From contig JAAFIV010000046.1 in the NCBI GenBank assembly GCA_013298775.1, positions 1 through 35,260 of the forward strand: DNA of 35,260 bases, read 5' to 3'. Below the pieces are notes generated by a model. It made no database searches and was not told the DNA's origin. It saw only the letters and a list, made by a program, of their open reading frames with translations. The position numbers and the translations under genes were made by a program. This stretch comes from Ignavibacteria bacterium. Its GTDB lineage: Bacteria; Bacteroidota; Ignavibacteria; Kapaibacteriales; UBA4661. Below are positions 14,684 to 22,490 of this stretch, in pieces (the stretch's first letter is position 1; each line of letters begins with the position of its first letter).

Positions 14684-15502
14684 ATGAAAAAACTCACGAC
14701 AATTCTTCTGTACGCCGCACTATCCCTTGTTGCAATGGCAATGCTGTTCCCGCTTTTTTGGATGCTTCTTATTTCCTTGAAAGAGCAGCCGCACGCCGCA
14801 TTCAATCTTGCTGAACTCGTCTTTTCGCCCTACACCACGCAGCATTACCGCGAAATGCTCACAAGTGATACGTTTGGTGTGTATTTGGCAAATTCATTGT
14901 TTGTCGCAGGCGCGGTAACGCTGGGGAATGTGGTGTTTTGTTTGCTGTGCGGCTATGCCTTTGCACGCAAGGAATTTCGCGGTAAGCAGCTTCTTTTCCT
15001 CACCGTTTTGGGTGTGATGATGATTCCGCCCCACGTCGTGATGATTCCATTGTATCGGATGATGGTGCAATTTGGCTGGATAAACTCGTATCTCTCGCTC
15101 ATTTTGCCCTGGCTCGTAACGCCCTTCGGTATTTTCCTTGTGCGCCAGTACGTGCAGGGCATTCCAGCCGATGTGGAAGATGCTGCGCGGATTGACGGCG
15201 CAAACGAGTGGTATATCCTTGTGCGTGTGGTGATGCCGCTCTGCAAGCCTGTGTTGGTGGTGCTTGCGCTGTACACGTTTCTCAGCCAATGGAATGCGTT
15301 TCTTTTCCCATTCCTTTTTACCAACGACCTTGAACACCGCACCCTTACTGTTGCGCTGGCATTTTTTCATGGCAAACAAACCGTCGAATGGGCGAACTTG
15401 ATGGCAAGTGCGAGCATTGCTGCCCTGCCAATTATCGCACTATTTCTCGTCTTTCAACGTCAAATCATTCAAGCAATGACGATTGGTGCGTTGAAGGAAT
15501 AA
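14684..15502 (+). CDS. MalG-type sugar ABC transporter permease
   Basis: A 272-residue inner-membrane permease of the carbohydrate-uptake type 1 family. It has about six membrane segments, the first at residues 4-28. The EAA loop that contacts the ATPase reads DAARIDGANEWYILVRVVMP, matching the family consensus EAAxxDGAxxxxxxxxxxxP. Residues 75-140 and the C-terminal LMASASIAALPIIALFLVFQ are typical of MalG/UgpE. No MalF partner, binding protein or ATPase is near, so the substrate is unknown. ATG 14684 is chosen because the frame upstream only overlaps the ligase gene. Confidence 0.9.
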   Translation: MKKLTTILLYAALSLVAMAMLFPLFWMLLISLKEQPHAAFNLAELVFSPYTTQHYREMLTSDTFGVYLANSLFVAGAVTLGNVVFCLLCGYAFARKEFRGKQLLFLTVLGVMMIPPHVVMIPLYRMMVQFGWINSYLSLILPWLVTPFGIFLVRQYVQGIPADVEDAARIDGANEWYILVRVVMPLCKPVLVVLALYTFLSQWNAFLFPFLFTNDLEHRTLTVALAFFHGKQTVEWANLMASASIAALPIIALFLVFQRQIIQAMTIGALKE

Positions 15503-15531
15503 TACATTTCTCTCTTGATTTTTCTTCTTGA

Positions 15532-15546
15532 TTTGTAACTGGTCAG
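15532..15546 (+). repeat. solo terminus of the family 2 repeat
   Basis: TTTGTAACTGGTCAG is identical to the right end of copy 2 (in reverse complement) and to 35132-35146, but the palindromic body is absent here. It lies 30 bases after the permease gene. Confidence 0.5.
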
Positions 15547-15570
15547 ATCATGATTTTTTTGGATGCAGAT

Positions 15571-15667
15571 GAAGATGATTGGATTGATGAAGATGACGAA
15601 AATGCAGAACACATCAACAACAGATGAAGTCTGCATTCACGCTCTTCTTTTCATCAGCATCATCTTC
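15571..15667. repeat. imperfect palindrome with GATGAAGAT words
   Basis: The left arm (15571-15608) contains repeated GATGAAGATGA-like words and ends in AATGCAGA. The right arm (15630-15667) starts TCTGCATT and ends in CATCATCTTC. Ends pair well and the centre pairs poorly. The IS1-family element begins three bases after its right arm. Confidence 0.5.
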
Positions 15668-15669
15668 GG

Positions 15670-16497
15670 TAGTGGTTTAAATCTACATGATTTTGTGTAA
15701 GTTTAAAGAAAAATATTACTCACAATTGTTCACATCAGCAGCATGATTACGGAAACTCATATCCATAGTTGGACAAAATGCCATAGCTAGAATATCATTC
15801 GCAACGGACGCAATCGCTACGGCAAGCAACAATATTTGTGTAAAGATTGTGGTACCTGCCGTGTTTTGAATCCAACACCTCATGCGCACACGTCAGAACG
15901 CCAAGAAGAAGTTCTCCGTATCTATCAAGAACGAAGCAGTATGCGAGGTGTCGCGCGGGCAACGGGTGTTGCACGGAATACGCTAGCATCATGGATAAAA
16001 AAAGCTGCCCTCGCACCCAGCATAGCTGAAACCTTGCTTCCAGCTCACGCCGATGATGTTCTCGAACTGGACGAAGTGTGGTCGTTTGTGTATCGTCGGA
16101 GCAATAAACGGTGGCTATGGACAGCACTGTGCCGTAGAATACGCCAGATTGTCGCTGCCGTTGTGGGTGACCGTAGTGCCGAAACATGTCAGAAATTATG
16201 GTCGTTGATACCAGAAACTTGTCGTCAATGCCACACGTTTAACGATTTCTGGGCGGCATATGAAAAAATCTTCGACGAGGAAACGCATCAGTCGGTTGGC
16301 AAAGAGACGGGGGAAACGTCGCATATGGAACGGGTGGAACAATACCTTACGCCAACGCAATGCTCGGTATGTTCGGGAAATACTCTCCTTTTCAAAGTGT
16401 GATGTATGGCATCAGATTGTTACCGAAATGTTTATTGTCGCCTACAATCTTTCGTGCATATAAGCAAGAAATTTTATCATGTAGAATTAAACCACTA
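15670..16497 (+). mobile_element. degenerate IS1-family insertion sequence
   Basis: An 828-bp element with 22-bp terminal inverted repeats (15670-15691 and 16476-16497), beginning TAGTGGTTTAA and differing at a single base, and carrying one IS1-type transposase gene with two disabling mutations. I find no matching 8-9-bp target duplication in the flanks (ATCTTCGG on the left, TCAGATTT on the right), which suggests an old insertion or a later rearrangement. The GATGAAGAT palindrome abuts the left end. Confidence 0.85.
15743..16463 (+). pseudogene. IS1-family transposase, disrupted
   Basis: Read through its lesions this is a single-frame InsA-InsB-type transposase. The N-terminal zinc-ribbon region (residues KCHS, then NIIRNGRNRYGKQQYLCKDCG) carries an amber stop at 15788-15790 between the first and second halves. 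An HTH-like stretch (RGVARATGVARNTLASWIKK) and the DDE catalytic core follow (DEVWSFV; GDRSAETC; SHMER). An extra G in the run at 16332-16334 then shifts the frame: the expected ERWNNTLRQRNARYV continues only in the +1 frame and runs to the stop at 16461-16463. Both lesions must be reversed for activity, so the element is dead unless complemented in trans. Confidence 0.9.
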
Positions 16498-16583
16498 TCA
16501 GATTTTTTGTATGACACTGTTTGTATGGAACTAAGTATCAGCATGAAATCCCCATCAATAGAGGCTTGTAAGCGTTTTGATGC

Positions 16584-16644
16584 AAAAAAAAAAGCGGCGT
16601 TTGGGTGTGAGCGATATTTTCAATCGCAATCACCCAAACGCCGC
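16584..16644 (-). terminator. Rho-independent terminator for the minus-strand bacilliredoxin gene
   Basis: A perfect 14-bp stem (GCGGCGTTTGGGTG with its complement) encloses a 23-base loop. Read on the minus strand it is followed by ten T residues (A-run 16584-16593). It lies 90 bases beyond the stop codon at 16735. Confidence 0.85.
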
Positions 16645-16734
16645 ATCAATGTTAGGGAGGAATGATACATCACGCAAAAAACACCGCGCTTCATCCCTCA
16701 CACTTCAGATTTCATCCTTACTTCAGGCAAAGCC

Positions 16735-17166
16735 TTAGGCAAGTTCTTTTGCGCAAAATTCATCGAACATATTTTTGATAGCATCCGCAATCGTTTCTGG
16801 CATACGTCCTTCGATGTGATGACGATGAATCATCGCAACAGGCTTACCATCTTGGAAGAGAGCCATTGCGGGCGAAGAAGGCGGGATGTTCACAAGATAC
16901 TTTGAGCGCAAATGTTGCGTTGCTTCGGTGTCCTGTCCTGCAAATACCGTCGCTACGCGGTCGGGAAGTGCTTCGTTTTTCATTGCCATTGCAACGGCGG
17001 GACGCGCAGAACCAGCAGCGCAGCCGCACACGGAGTTAATCACTACGAAGGTTGTTCCTTCTTTACCGATGGTCGCGTCCACATCGGCGGGAGTCGTCAT
17101 TTCTGCAACACCAATGCGGGTGAGTTCTTCGCGCATTGGTTTGACAAGAAGCGGGTCGTAAGGCAT
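16735..17166 (-). CDS. BrxA/BrxB-family bacilliredoxin
   Basis: A 143-residue thioredoxin-like protein of the YphP/YqiW (DUF1094) family. The active site is Cys-Gly-Cys at 47-49 in VVINSVCGCAAGSARPA, the diagnostic CGC motif. Members reduce mixed disulfides between proteins and low-molecular-weight thiols (bacillithiol in Firmicutes and many Bacteroidota). The sequence from MPYDPLLVKPMREEL to MIHRHHIEG follows the family closely. The start at 17166 is supported by AAAGGA upstream; the 47 upstream in-frame residues are excluded. The gene ends before a strong terminator. Confidence 0.93.
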   Translation of the reverse strand: MPYDPLLVKPMREELTRIGVAEMTTPADVDATIGKEGTTFVVINSVCGCAAGSARPAVAMAMKNEALPDRVATVFAGQDTEATQHLRSKYLVNIPPSSPAMALFQDGKPVAMIHRHHIEGRMPETIADAIKNMFDEFCAKELA

Positions 17167-17288
17167 GAGAGTAATCCTTTGAATATGAAAAAAGTGATGC
17201 GGCAAAGTCTGCTTCAAAGGCAAGATGGTACGCCGCTTTGGGGAAATCAGAGATAAAGACGAAAAGAGAACGGAAGTATTACAACAGC

Positions 17289-19280
17289 TTACATAAACAT
17301 CAACCACGCCATAACCGCCACAATGCCCACAACCAGCACCAATGCGTAGTTTTGCACCACGCCCGATTGCAAGCGGCGCAAAATCTCGGCAATGGTCATC
17401 GTGCTTGTGCCTAAACGGTTCACGGTGCGGTCAATGAAGTACGTTTCCAAGCCCTTTGCAACAACGAGGTCGGAAATTTTGTGCAATGGATTGACAATTA
17501 AACCGTAGTACACTTCATCAATAAAATACTTGTTCCAGAGCAGATTGTACGCGCCTTTTACGCGATTTGCAATGCCGTCTGCTTTCTCGCTGGCATTTTT
17601 GTAAAAGCTCGTTGCAATGAAAATTCCCGCCAGCGCAATCAGCAAGGAAGCCAGCATCAGCACGTATTCAATCGAATGAATTTCGTGTGCTTCGCCGCGC
17701 TTCAGCACTTCGTTCGCGCTTGCGAAAACAGGTGCGAGCCAGTGTTCAATCCAGTTCCCAACGTGCAAGGGTGCGCCCAATGCGTGAGGAATGCCTAAGA
17801 AGCCGCCCAGAATCGAAAGCGCAGCCAACACAACAAGCGGAATCGTCATCGTTGCGGGTGATTCGTGCGGATGAACGTGGTGATGGTCGAACCGCTCCGC
17901 GCCGCTAAAGGTGAGATGCACAAGGCGGAACATATAAAATGCCGTGCAGAATGCCGAGAGCAGCAGCACAAACCATGCAACGGGGCTGCCGTGATGGAAC
18001 ACATTCCACATGATTTCATCTTTCGAGAAAAAGCCTGCAAACGGCACAATTCCTGCAATCGCAATCGAAGCAATAAGGAAGGTGCGGTGCGTAATCGGCA
18101 TATACTTCGACAAACCGCCCATTTTCTGGATGTCCTGCTCTTCGTGCATTCCGTGAATCACCGAACCCGAACCCAAGAACAAACAGGCTTTGAAAAAAGC
18201 GTGTGTCATCACGTGAAAAACAGCCGCCGTATAAGCTCCCACGCCGAGTGCAGCAAACATAAATCCAAGCTGGCTGACGGTGGAATACGCGAGAACTTTT
18301 TTAATATCATTTTGGACTAAGCCCATCGTTGCAGCAAGAAACGCCGTAACAACGCCAACAACCAGCACAACGTTCATTGCATCGGGCGAGAGCGCGAAAA
18401 TAGGCGCGGTGCGGGCAATGAGAAAAATGCCCGATGTAACCATCGTCGCAGCGTGGATGAGCGCGGAAACAGGCGTTGGACCTGCCATAGCGTCGGGAAG
18501 CCAGACAAAAAGCGGCATTTGAGCAGATTTACCCGTGCAACCCAAAAATAGCAACAACGCTGCAAGCGTGATAATACCTGCATTGTAGGCAGTTCCATTG
18601 GCAAATACGCCTTTGACGGATGCCGCGACGGTGAGCGTATTTACGTCGTCGTAGCGCAGCGAACCGCATAAAACGTAGAGGATGAACATGGCAATTAGCA
18701 TTCCGAAGTCGCCGATACGATTGACGATGAAGGCTTTTTTTGCCGCATCGCCCGTCCAGACGATATTTGTGCCAGCAAATTTACGGTCGTACCAAAAGCC
18801 GATAAGCAGGAATGAAGCCAATCCTACGCCTTCCCAGCCCAAAAATGTTACGACGTAATTATCTGCCAGAACGAGATTCAACATCATAAAAATAAACAGG
18901 TTCAAATACGTGAAAAACCGCGCAAAACCTGTGTCGTGTTCCATGTAGCCGATGGAATACACGTGAATCAAAAAGCCAACACCCGTGATGATGAGCGTAA
19001 AGAGCAGCGAGAGTTGGTCGAGCTTGTACGCCATATCTATCGAAAACTGCCCTGCTTGAAACCACGTGAAAAGTTTCACGGTTTGCGGAGCAAGACTACC
19101 GCCGTGCATTTGCGCAAAAAGGCTACACGCCAGCAAAAACGGGATGCCCACCATTGCGGAGGCGAATGCACCAACGGCATATTTTGATTTTTCAAAATAC
19201 GCCAAACGCGAACCGAACAGCCCAAGCAGCACAAAGCCAAGAAGCGGCAGTCCGGGAATCAAGTAAACAAGTGTATTCAT
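17289..19280 (-). CDS. nuoL: NADH-quinone oxidoreductase subunit L
   Basis: A 663-residue membrane subunit of respiratory complex I, one of the antiporter-like proton-pumping arms. Recognisable signatures are FFTYLNLFIFMMLNLVLADN, FLGWEGVGLASFLLIGFW, KSAQMPLFVWLPDAMAGPTP, VSALIHAATMVTSGIFL, and SQLGFMFAALG. The His-rich segment and long C-terminal amphipathic helix region (about 520-610) that ties the pumping arms together are present. Length is normal. No other nuo gene lies in the window: upstream is a hairpin repeat and a Uma2 gene, so nuoL has been separated from its operon or this stands as a second copy. Confidence 0.96.
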   Translation of the reverse strand: MNTLVYLIPGLPLLGFVLLGLFGSRLAYFEKSKYAVGAFASAMVGIPFLLACSLFAQMHGGSLAPQTVKLFTWFQAGQFSIDMAYKLDQLSLLFTLIITGVGFLIHVYSIGYMEHDTGFARFFTYLNLFIFMMLNLVLADNYVVTFLGWEGVGLASFLLIGFWYDRKFAGTNIVWTGDAAKKAFIVNRIGDFGMLIAMFILYVLCGSLRYDDVNTLTVAASVKGVFANGTAYNAGIITLAALLLFLGCTGKSAQMPLFVWLPDAMAGPTPVSALIHAATMVTSGIFLIARTAPIFALSPDAMNVVLVVGVVTAFLAATMGLVQNDIKKVLAYSTVSQLGFMFAALGVGAYTAAVFHVMTHAFFKACLFLGSGSVIHGMHEEQDIQKMGGLSKYMPITHRTFLIASIAIAGIVPFAGFFSKDEIMWNVFHHGSPVAWFVLLLSAFCTAFYMFRLVHLTFSGAERFDHHHVHPHESPATMTIPLVVLAALSILGGFLGIPHALGAPLHVGNWIEHWLAPVFASANEVLKRGEAHEIHSIEYVLMLASLLIALAGIFIATSFYKNASEKADGIANRVKGAYNLLWNKYFIDEVYYGLIVNPLHKISDLVVAKGLETYFIDRTVNRLGTSTMTIAEILRRLQSGVVQNYALVLVVGIVAVMAWLMFM

Positions 19281-19335
19281 GCGGGGTTGGAAGGAATTTT
19301 GAAAGAATTATTTTATGGTGCAAAATGTTTTCAAT

Positions 19336-19413
19336 AGTGGCACAGACATTCCTGTCTGTGAGTATTGGCGCAGGTTTCAGGTGAATAACACAGACAGGAA
19401 TGTCTGTGCCACT
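19336..19413 (+). repeat. family 1 hairpin repeat, copy e
   Basis: Arms AGTGGCACAGACATTCCTGT and ACAGGAATGTCTGTGCCACT: a T-to-C change in the left arm is matched by an A-to-G change in the right. The right flank is GAAGCCTGATTT, shared with copies g, h and i. It lies between nuoL and the Uma2 gene. Confidence 0.9.
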
Positions 19414-19463
19414 GAAGCCTGATTTTATCTGTTTTTTAGAAGTCTTGTTCTCAAAACATTCAA

Positions 19464-20057
19464 TCACTCAAACACAGCATCAATACTCATTTCAAAGCCA
19501 CTCAAAACAGACGATTGTAACGTACCTTGCTTGACCGCTTGCGAGTGTAATACAAATCCGTTGGCGGAATTGATGTACACTTCCACGCGGCGTTCTTCGG
19601 GATAAACCAGCCAGTATTCGCGTACACCTTCTTGTTCGTACACAAATTTTTTGTGCGTAAGGTCGTAGTAGCCTGTGTTTGGTGAAAGAACTTCTACAAC
19701 AAGGTCTGGTGCGCCTTTGATACGTTTTTTGGTAACAATGTCTAAACGCTCTCGTGCAATAAAAACAACATCAGGCTCGTAGTAGTCTTTCTCGCTAAAA
19801 TGAACATCAACAGGCGCGATAATGACCTTTCCAAGCGGATTGTGCCGCAAATAGTCTTTCAAGTACGAGCCGATATTGAGAACAATGTCCTGATGAAGAA
19901 TATTTGGTGCGGGCATATCAATAACCTCTCCGTTAATAAACTGAAAATACGGCGCACCTTCGGGCAGAGTCAAGTATTCTTGCACCGTTCTAGGGCGCAT
20001 AGTTCCTTGTTCTTGAAGCGTTGTTGCTTCAATCTCGTATTCCAAAAGTTCATCCAT
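19464..20057 (-). CDS. Uma2-family (DUF820) putative endonuclease
   Basis: A 197-residue protein with the PD-(D/E)XK-like fold seen in Uma2 proteins. Family landmarks are EYLTLPEGAPYFQFINGEVIDM, the catalytic acidic segment YYEPDVVFIARERL, and APDLVVEVLSPNTGYYDLTHKKFVYEQEGVREYWLVYPEERRVEVY read in order, with Asp, Glu and Lys in the right places. Biological function of the family is not settled; members are abundant in genomes of Cyanobacteria and Bacteroidota and behave like mobile or restriction-related genes. It lies 21 bases downstream of the glutamine amidotransferase gene, so the two are probably co-transcribed. Confidence 0.9.
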   Translation of the reverse strand: MDELLEYEIEATTLQEQGTMRPRTVQEYLTLPEGAPYFQFINGEVIDMPAPNILHQDIVLNIGSYLKDYLRHNPLGKVIIAPVDVHFSEKDYYEPDVVFIARERLDIVTKKRIKGAPDLVVEVLSPNTGYYDLTHKKFVYEQEGVREYWLVYPEERRVEVYINSANGFVLHSQAVKQGTLQSSVLSGFEMSIDAVFE

Positions 20058-20078
20058 AATATTTCACATTTCGGAGAA

Positions 20079-20981
20079 TTACGGCGTATATGCTGCTTCC
20101 TGCTCCAATTCTTCAATCGGCAAGCGAATACTTTGAAACTTGATGTTTTTATTTTCATCCACAATCATCATCACATTACGCTCCACTTTCATCCAATCCG
20201 AGCGGCGCAAGGTAAATGGCTCAGAAGCGAGAATGACCGCCTGCGGACGACCTGCGCCTGGCTCCATTTGGCAATTTCCATCGCGGCAATGATACTCGTT
20301 GCCGTACATGTAATACAGCGTTGAGGGCTGTACAAGCGGGTTCGTGGTGTACCGCGTTGCGACGAATGCTTTACCGTTGGTGACGCAGAAATTCAGGTAC
20401 GAGTGCTTTTTCAAGCCTAATTCCATGTACAATGCGCAGTAGTCATCCAGCATTTTGTTCATTGCATAGACCATATCGTCGGTTGAAACCTCGCCATTCG
20501 GGTCTTCGATGTGATTCAAAAACAAACCAAACATATGCTCGGAATCCGTCGAACCCATGATGGATTCATACGCAACATCGTTCAAACGGCGCAGAAGCGG
20601 GCGGCGGAGCTTGTTAAATTCACCCACCATGCCATTGTGCATGAACACGAGTTTGCCGCACTGGAAGGGGTGCGAATTCACTTCCTCGACCGACGAACCT
20701 GGCGAAGCGGCGCGGACGTGCGCAATAAACAAGGGCGAATGAATTTTCTTGGAAAGATTTTTCAAGTTCATATCGCTCCACGCGGGCTTGACGCTCCGAA
20801 ACACGCATGGATACTGGTCTAGTCTGGGTTCGTACCACGCAACACCAAAACCATCACCGTTTACGGCAACAGACATTTCCTCCGCTTGCATACTTTGAGC
20901 AACAATCAAGGAAAATCGCGGGTTGTATAATAAATCTTCTGCCAAGACCGGTGGTCCGCTGTATGCAAGAAATCTACACAT
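20079..20981 (-). CDS. class II glutamine amidotransferase (YafJ/EgtC-like)
   Basis: A 300-residue Ntn-hydrolase. After removal of Met1 the catalytic cysteine is Cys2 (MCRFLAYSGPP). Glutamine-binding residues appear in NGDGFGVAWYE, HVRAASPGSSVEEVNSHPF and FMHNGMVGEF, and STDSEHMF follows. Members hydrolyse glutamine or gamma-glutamyl amides; YafJ-like proteins have unclear physiological substrates, while EgtC cleaves a gamma-glutamyl amide in ergothioneine synthesis. No ergothioneine gene is nearby, so the general call is preferred. ATAGGAT upstream of the start is a fair Shine-Dalgarno. Confidence 0.92.
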   Translation of the reverse strand: MCRFLAYSGPPVLAEDLLYNPRFSLIVAQSMQAEEMSVAVNGDGFGVAWYEPRLDQYPCVFRSVKPAWSDMNLKNLSKKIHSPLFIAHVRAASPGSSVEEVNSHPFQCGKLVFMHNGMVGEFNKLRRPLLRRLNDVAYESIMGSTDSEHMFGLFLNHIEDPNGEVSTDDMVYAMNKMLDDYCALYMELGLKKHSYLNFCVTNGKAFVATRYTTNPLVQPSTLYYMYGNEYHCRDGNCQMEPGAGRPQAVILASEPFTLRRSDWMKVERNVMMIVDENKNIKFQSIRLPIEELEQEAAYTP

Positions 20982-21038
20982 AATGGAAATCCTATCTTTC
21001 TAAAATCTTTCTAAAAATGGTGGTTCGGTGGAAGTGGT

Positions 21039-21130
21039 AAAATCTTCTGGGGTAGCGCAGACACTCTTGTCTGCGCCGCTTTGACATTGCACAGACAAGA
21101 GTGTCTGTGCTACCGAAGCCAGAAGATTTT
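21039..21130. repeat. divergent family 1-like hairpin (copy f) with extended outer arms
   Basis: Core 21051-21114: GGTAGCGCAGACACTCTTGT pairing with ACAAGAGTGTCTGTGCTACC around a short centre. Outer arms AAAATCTTCTGG and CCAGAAGATTTT extend the stem, with GAAG bulged. It occupies the gap between ribD and the amidotransferase gene. Confidence 0.8.
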
Positions 21131-21140
21131 TCACATATTT

Positions 21141-22244
21141 CTACGCCTTTGTGTCCTGACGGCGCACTGCGATAGCGTGCATATCAATTCCGCACGGCGT
21201 GATGCTTTTAAAGGTGAATTTTTTTGATAATTGCAGAGATGGCGTAGAAAGCGATGAAAACGAGTGCAAGCCGCTTCCTACCAGCATCGGTGCAATGAAA
21301 ATATGCAATTCGTCAATCAGATTTTCTTGCGCAAAGCTGGAGAAAATACGCGCTCCACCTTCGACCATTACCGATGAAATATTCTTTGAAGCAAGTTGCT
21401 CCAAAATTGCGCGGAGATTCAAGTAATCACCGTTGCCCGCGCCTGCTGGAAACACGTTCACGCCGCTTATTTTCAGTGCCGTAGCTTTCTGCTTTGCCAT
21501 TGCCGATGGCGAGCAAAAAACAAACGTATTTTCGCGGTCTTCGCTGGCAAAAACTTTCGACTTTAAGGACGTAGAAAGGTCGGAATCTAGTATAATTCGC
21601 TTGGGGTCATGTCCTTGCACGTGGCGTACATTCAGTTCGGGGTCGTCTTTGCTGACGGTAACTGCGCCAATCAGCACGGCATCTACTTCGGCGCGGATTG
21701 CGTGGGTGGCTTTGCGGCTTTCTTCGCCCGTAATCCACTTCGATTGCCCATACACCGTTGCAATACAGCCATCCAACGATTGCGCGATTTTTGCAATAAT
21801 GTACGGCTGACCTGTGGTGATATATTTCGTAAAAAAGCGATTCAACCATTGACATTCTTCTTCCAGAACGCCCACCGTTACTTCGATTCCAGCTTCTTTT
21901 AAACGTTCAATTCCTTTGCCGGAAACTTCAGGATTTGGGTCAATCATGCCCACAACCACGCGCCCGATTTTCTTCTCAATCACAAAATCTACACATGGCG
22001 GCTGCTTGCCGTGATGACTACACGGTTCGAGATTCACATACAGCGTCGCTCCTTCGACCGAGCGAGACGCACGGCGGATTGCATCTACTTCGGCGTGAAT
22101 GTCGCCGTGTTTGTGATGCCAGCCTTCACCGATAATTTCCCCTTCCTGCACAAGAAGCGCACCAACACGAGGATTTGGGCTGACATAGCCTGTGCCTCGT
22201 TCGGCAAGCTCAATCGTGCGCCGCATCGCTTGTTCATCGGTCAT
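21141..22244 (-). CDS. ribD: bifunctional riboflavin deaminase/reductase
   Basis: A 367-residue two-domain enzyme for the second and third steps of riboflavin synthesis: deamination of the pyrimidine ring, then reduction of the ribosyl side chain. The N-terminal deaminase has the zinc site HAE (50-52) and PCSHHGKQPPC (Cys75 and Cys84). The C-terminal reductase domain begins near PYIIAKIAQSLDGCIA and contains the NADPH-binding VMVEGGARIFSSF. ATG 22244 is chosen over an in-frame TTG at 22262 because GGAG lies nine bases before it. The gene is apart from ribE (34451) in this window. No FMN riboswitch is visible upstream. Confidence 0.96.
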   Translation of the reverse strand: MTDEQAMRRTIELAERGTGYVSPNPRVGALLVQEGEIIGEGWHHKHGDIHAEVDAIRRASRSVEGATLYVNLEPCSHHGKQPPCVDFVIEKKIGRVVVGMIDPNPEVSGKGIERLKEAGIEVTVGVLEEECQWLNRFFTKYITTGQPYIIAKIAQSLDGCIATVYGQSKWITGEESRKATHAIRAEVDAVLIGAVTVSKDDPELNVRHVQGHDPKRIILDSDLSTSLKSKVFASEDRENTFVFCSPSAMAKQKATALKISGVNVFPAGAGNGDYLNLRAILEQLASKNISSVMVEGGARIFSSFAQENLIDELHIFIAPMLVGSGLHSFSSLSTPSLQLSKKFTFKSITPCGIDMHAIAVRRQDTKA

Positions 22245-22300
22245 AAATGTTTGCTCCGGCAATGATGATGAGCAGTAAAAATTACTGAAATATTCAAATG

Positions 22301-22308
22301 CAAAATTA
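22301..22308 (-). promoter_or_regulatory. possible -7 element of the ribD promoter
   Basis: On the minus strand the sequence is TAATTTTG, matching TAnnTTTG, 57 bases upstream of the ribD ATG. No good -33 TTTG is present at the right distance. Confidence 0.3.
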
Positions 22309-22490
22309 CACGAACAAGAAATTACGAACTACCTGTCTTTTTTCCCAAAAAAACTTCACTTCCTGTGATGACAGTGCGCCAATGCTTGGAGTAAGCTGTT
22401 GTACAGCATACACACGCATACAGATTTTCCTCCATTTCTTCCTTTTTGAAATGCTGGAAATTTGCGCACCGAAGCGCACTCATCATATTT

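Noticed and set aside
16260-16463. Separate small gene in the +1 frame, or a programmed frameshift of the transposase
   Set aside because: It is the C-terminal part of the IS1 transposase displaced by an extra G. The site lacks the A-rich slippery sequence of IS1 and lies in the catalytic domain, so a plain mutation is more likely.
22245-22490. FMN riboswitch upstream of ribD
   Set aside because: The conserved FMN-element core sequences and multi-helix layout are not visible; the same holds before ribE.
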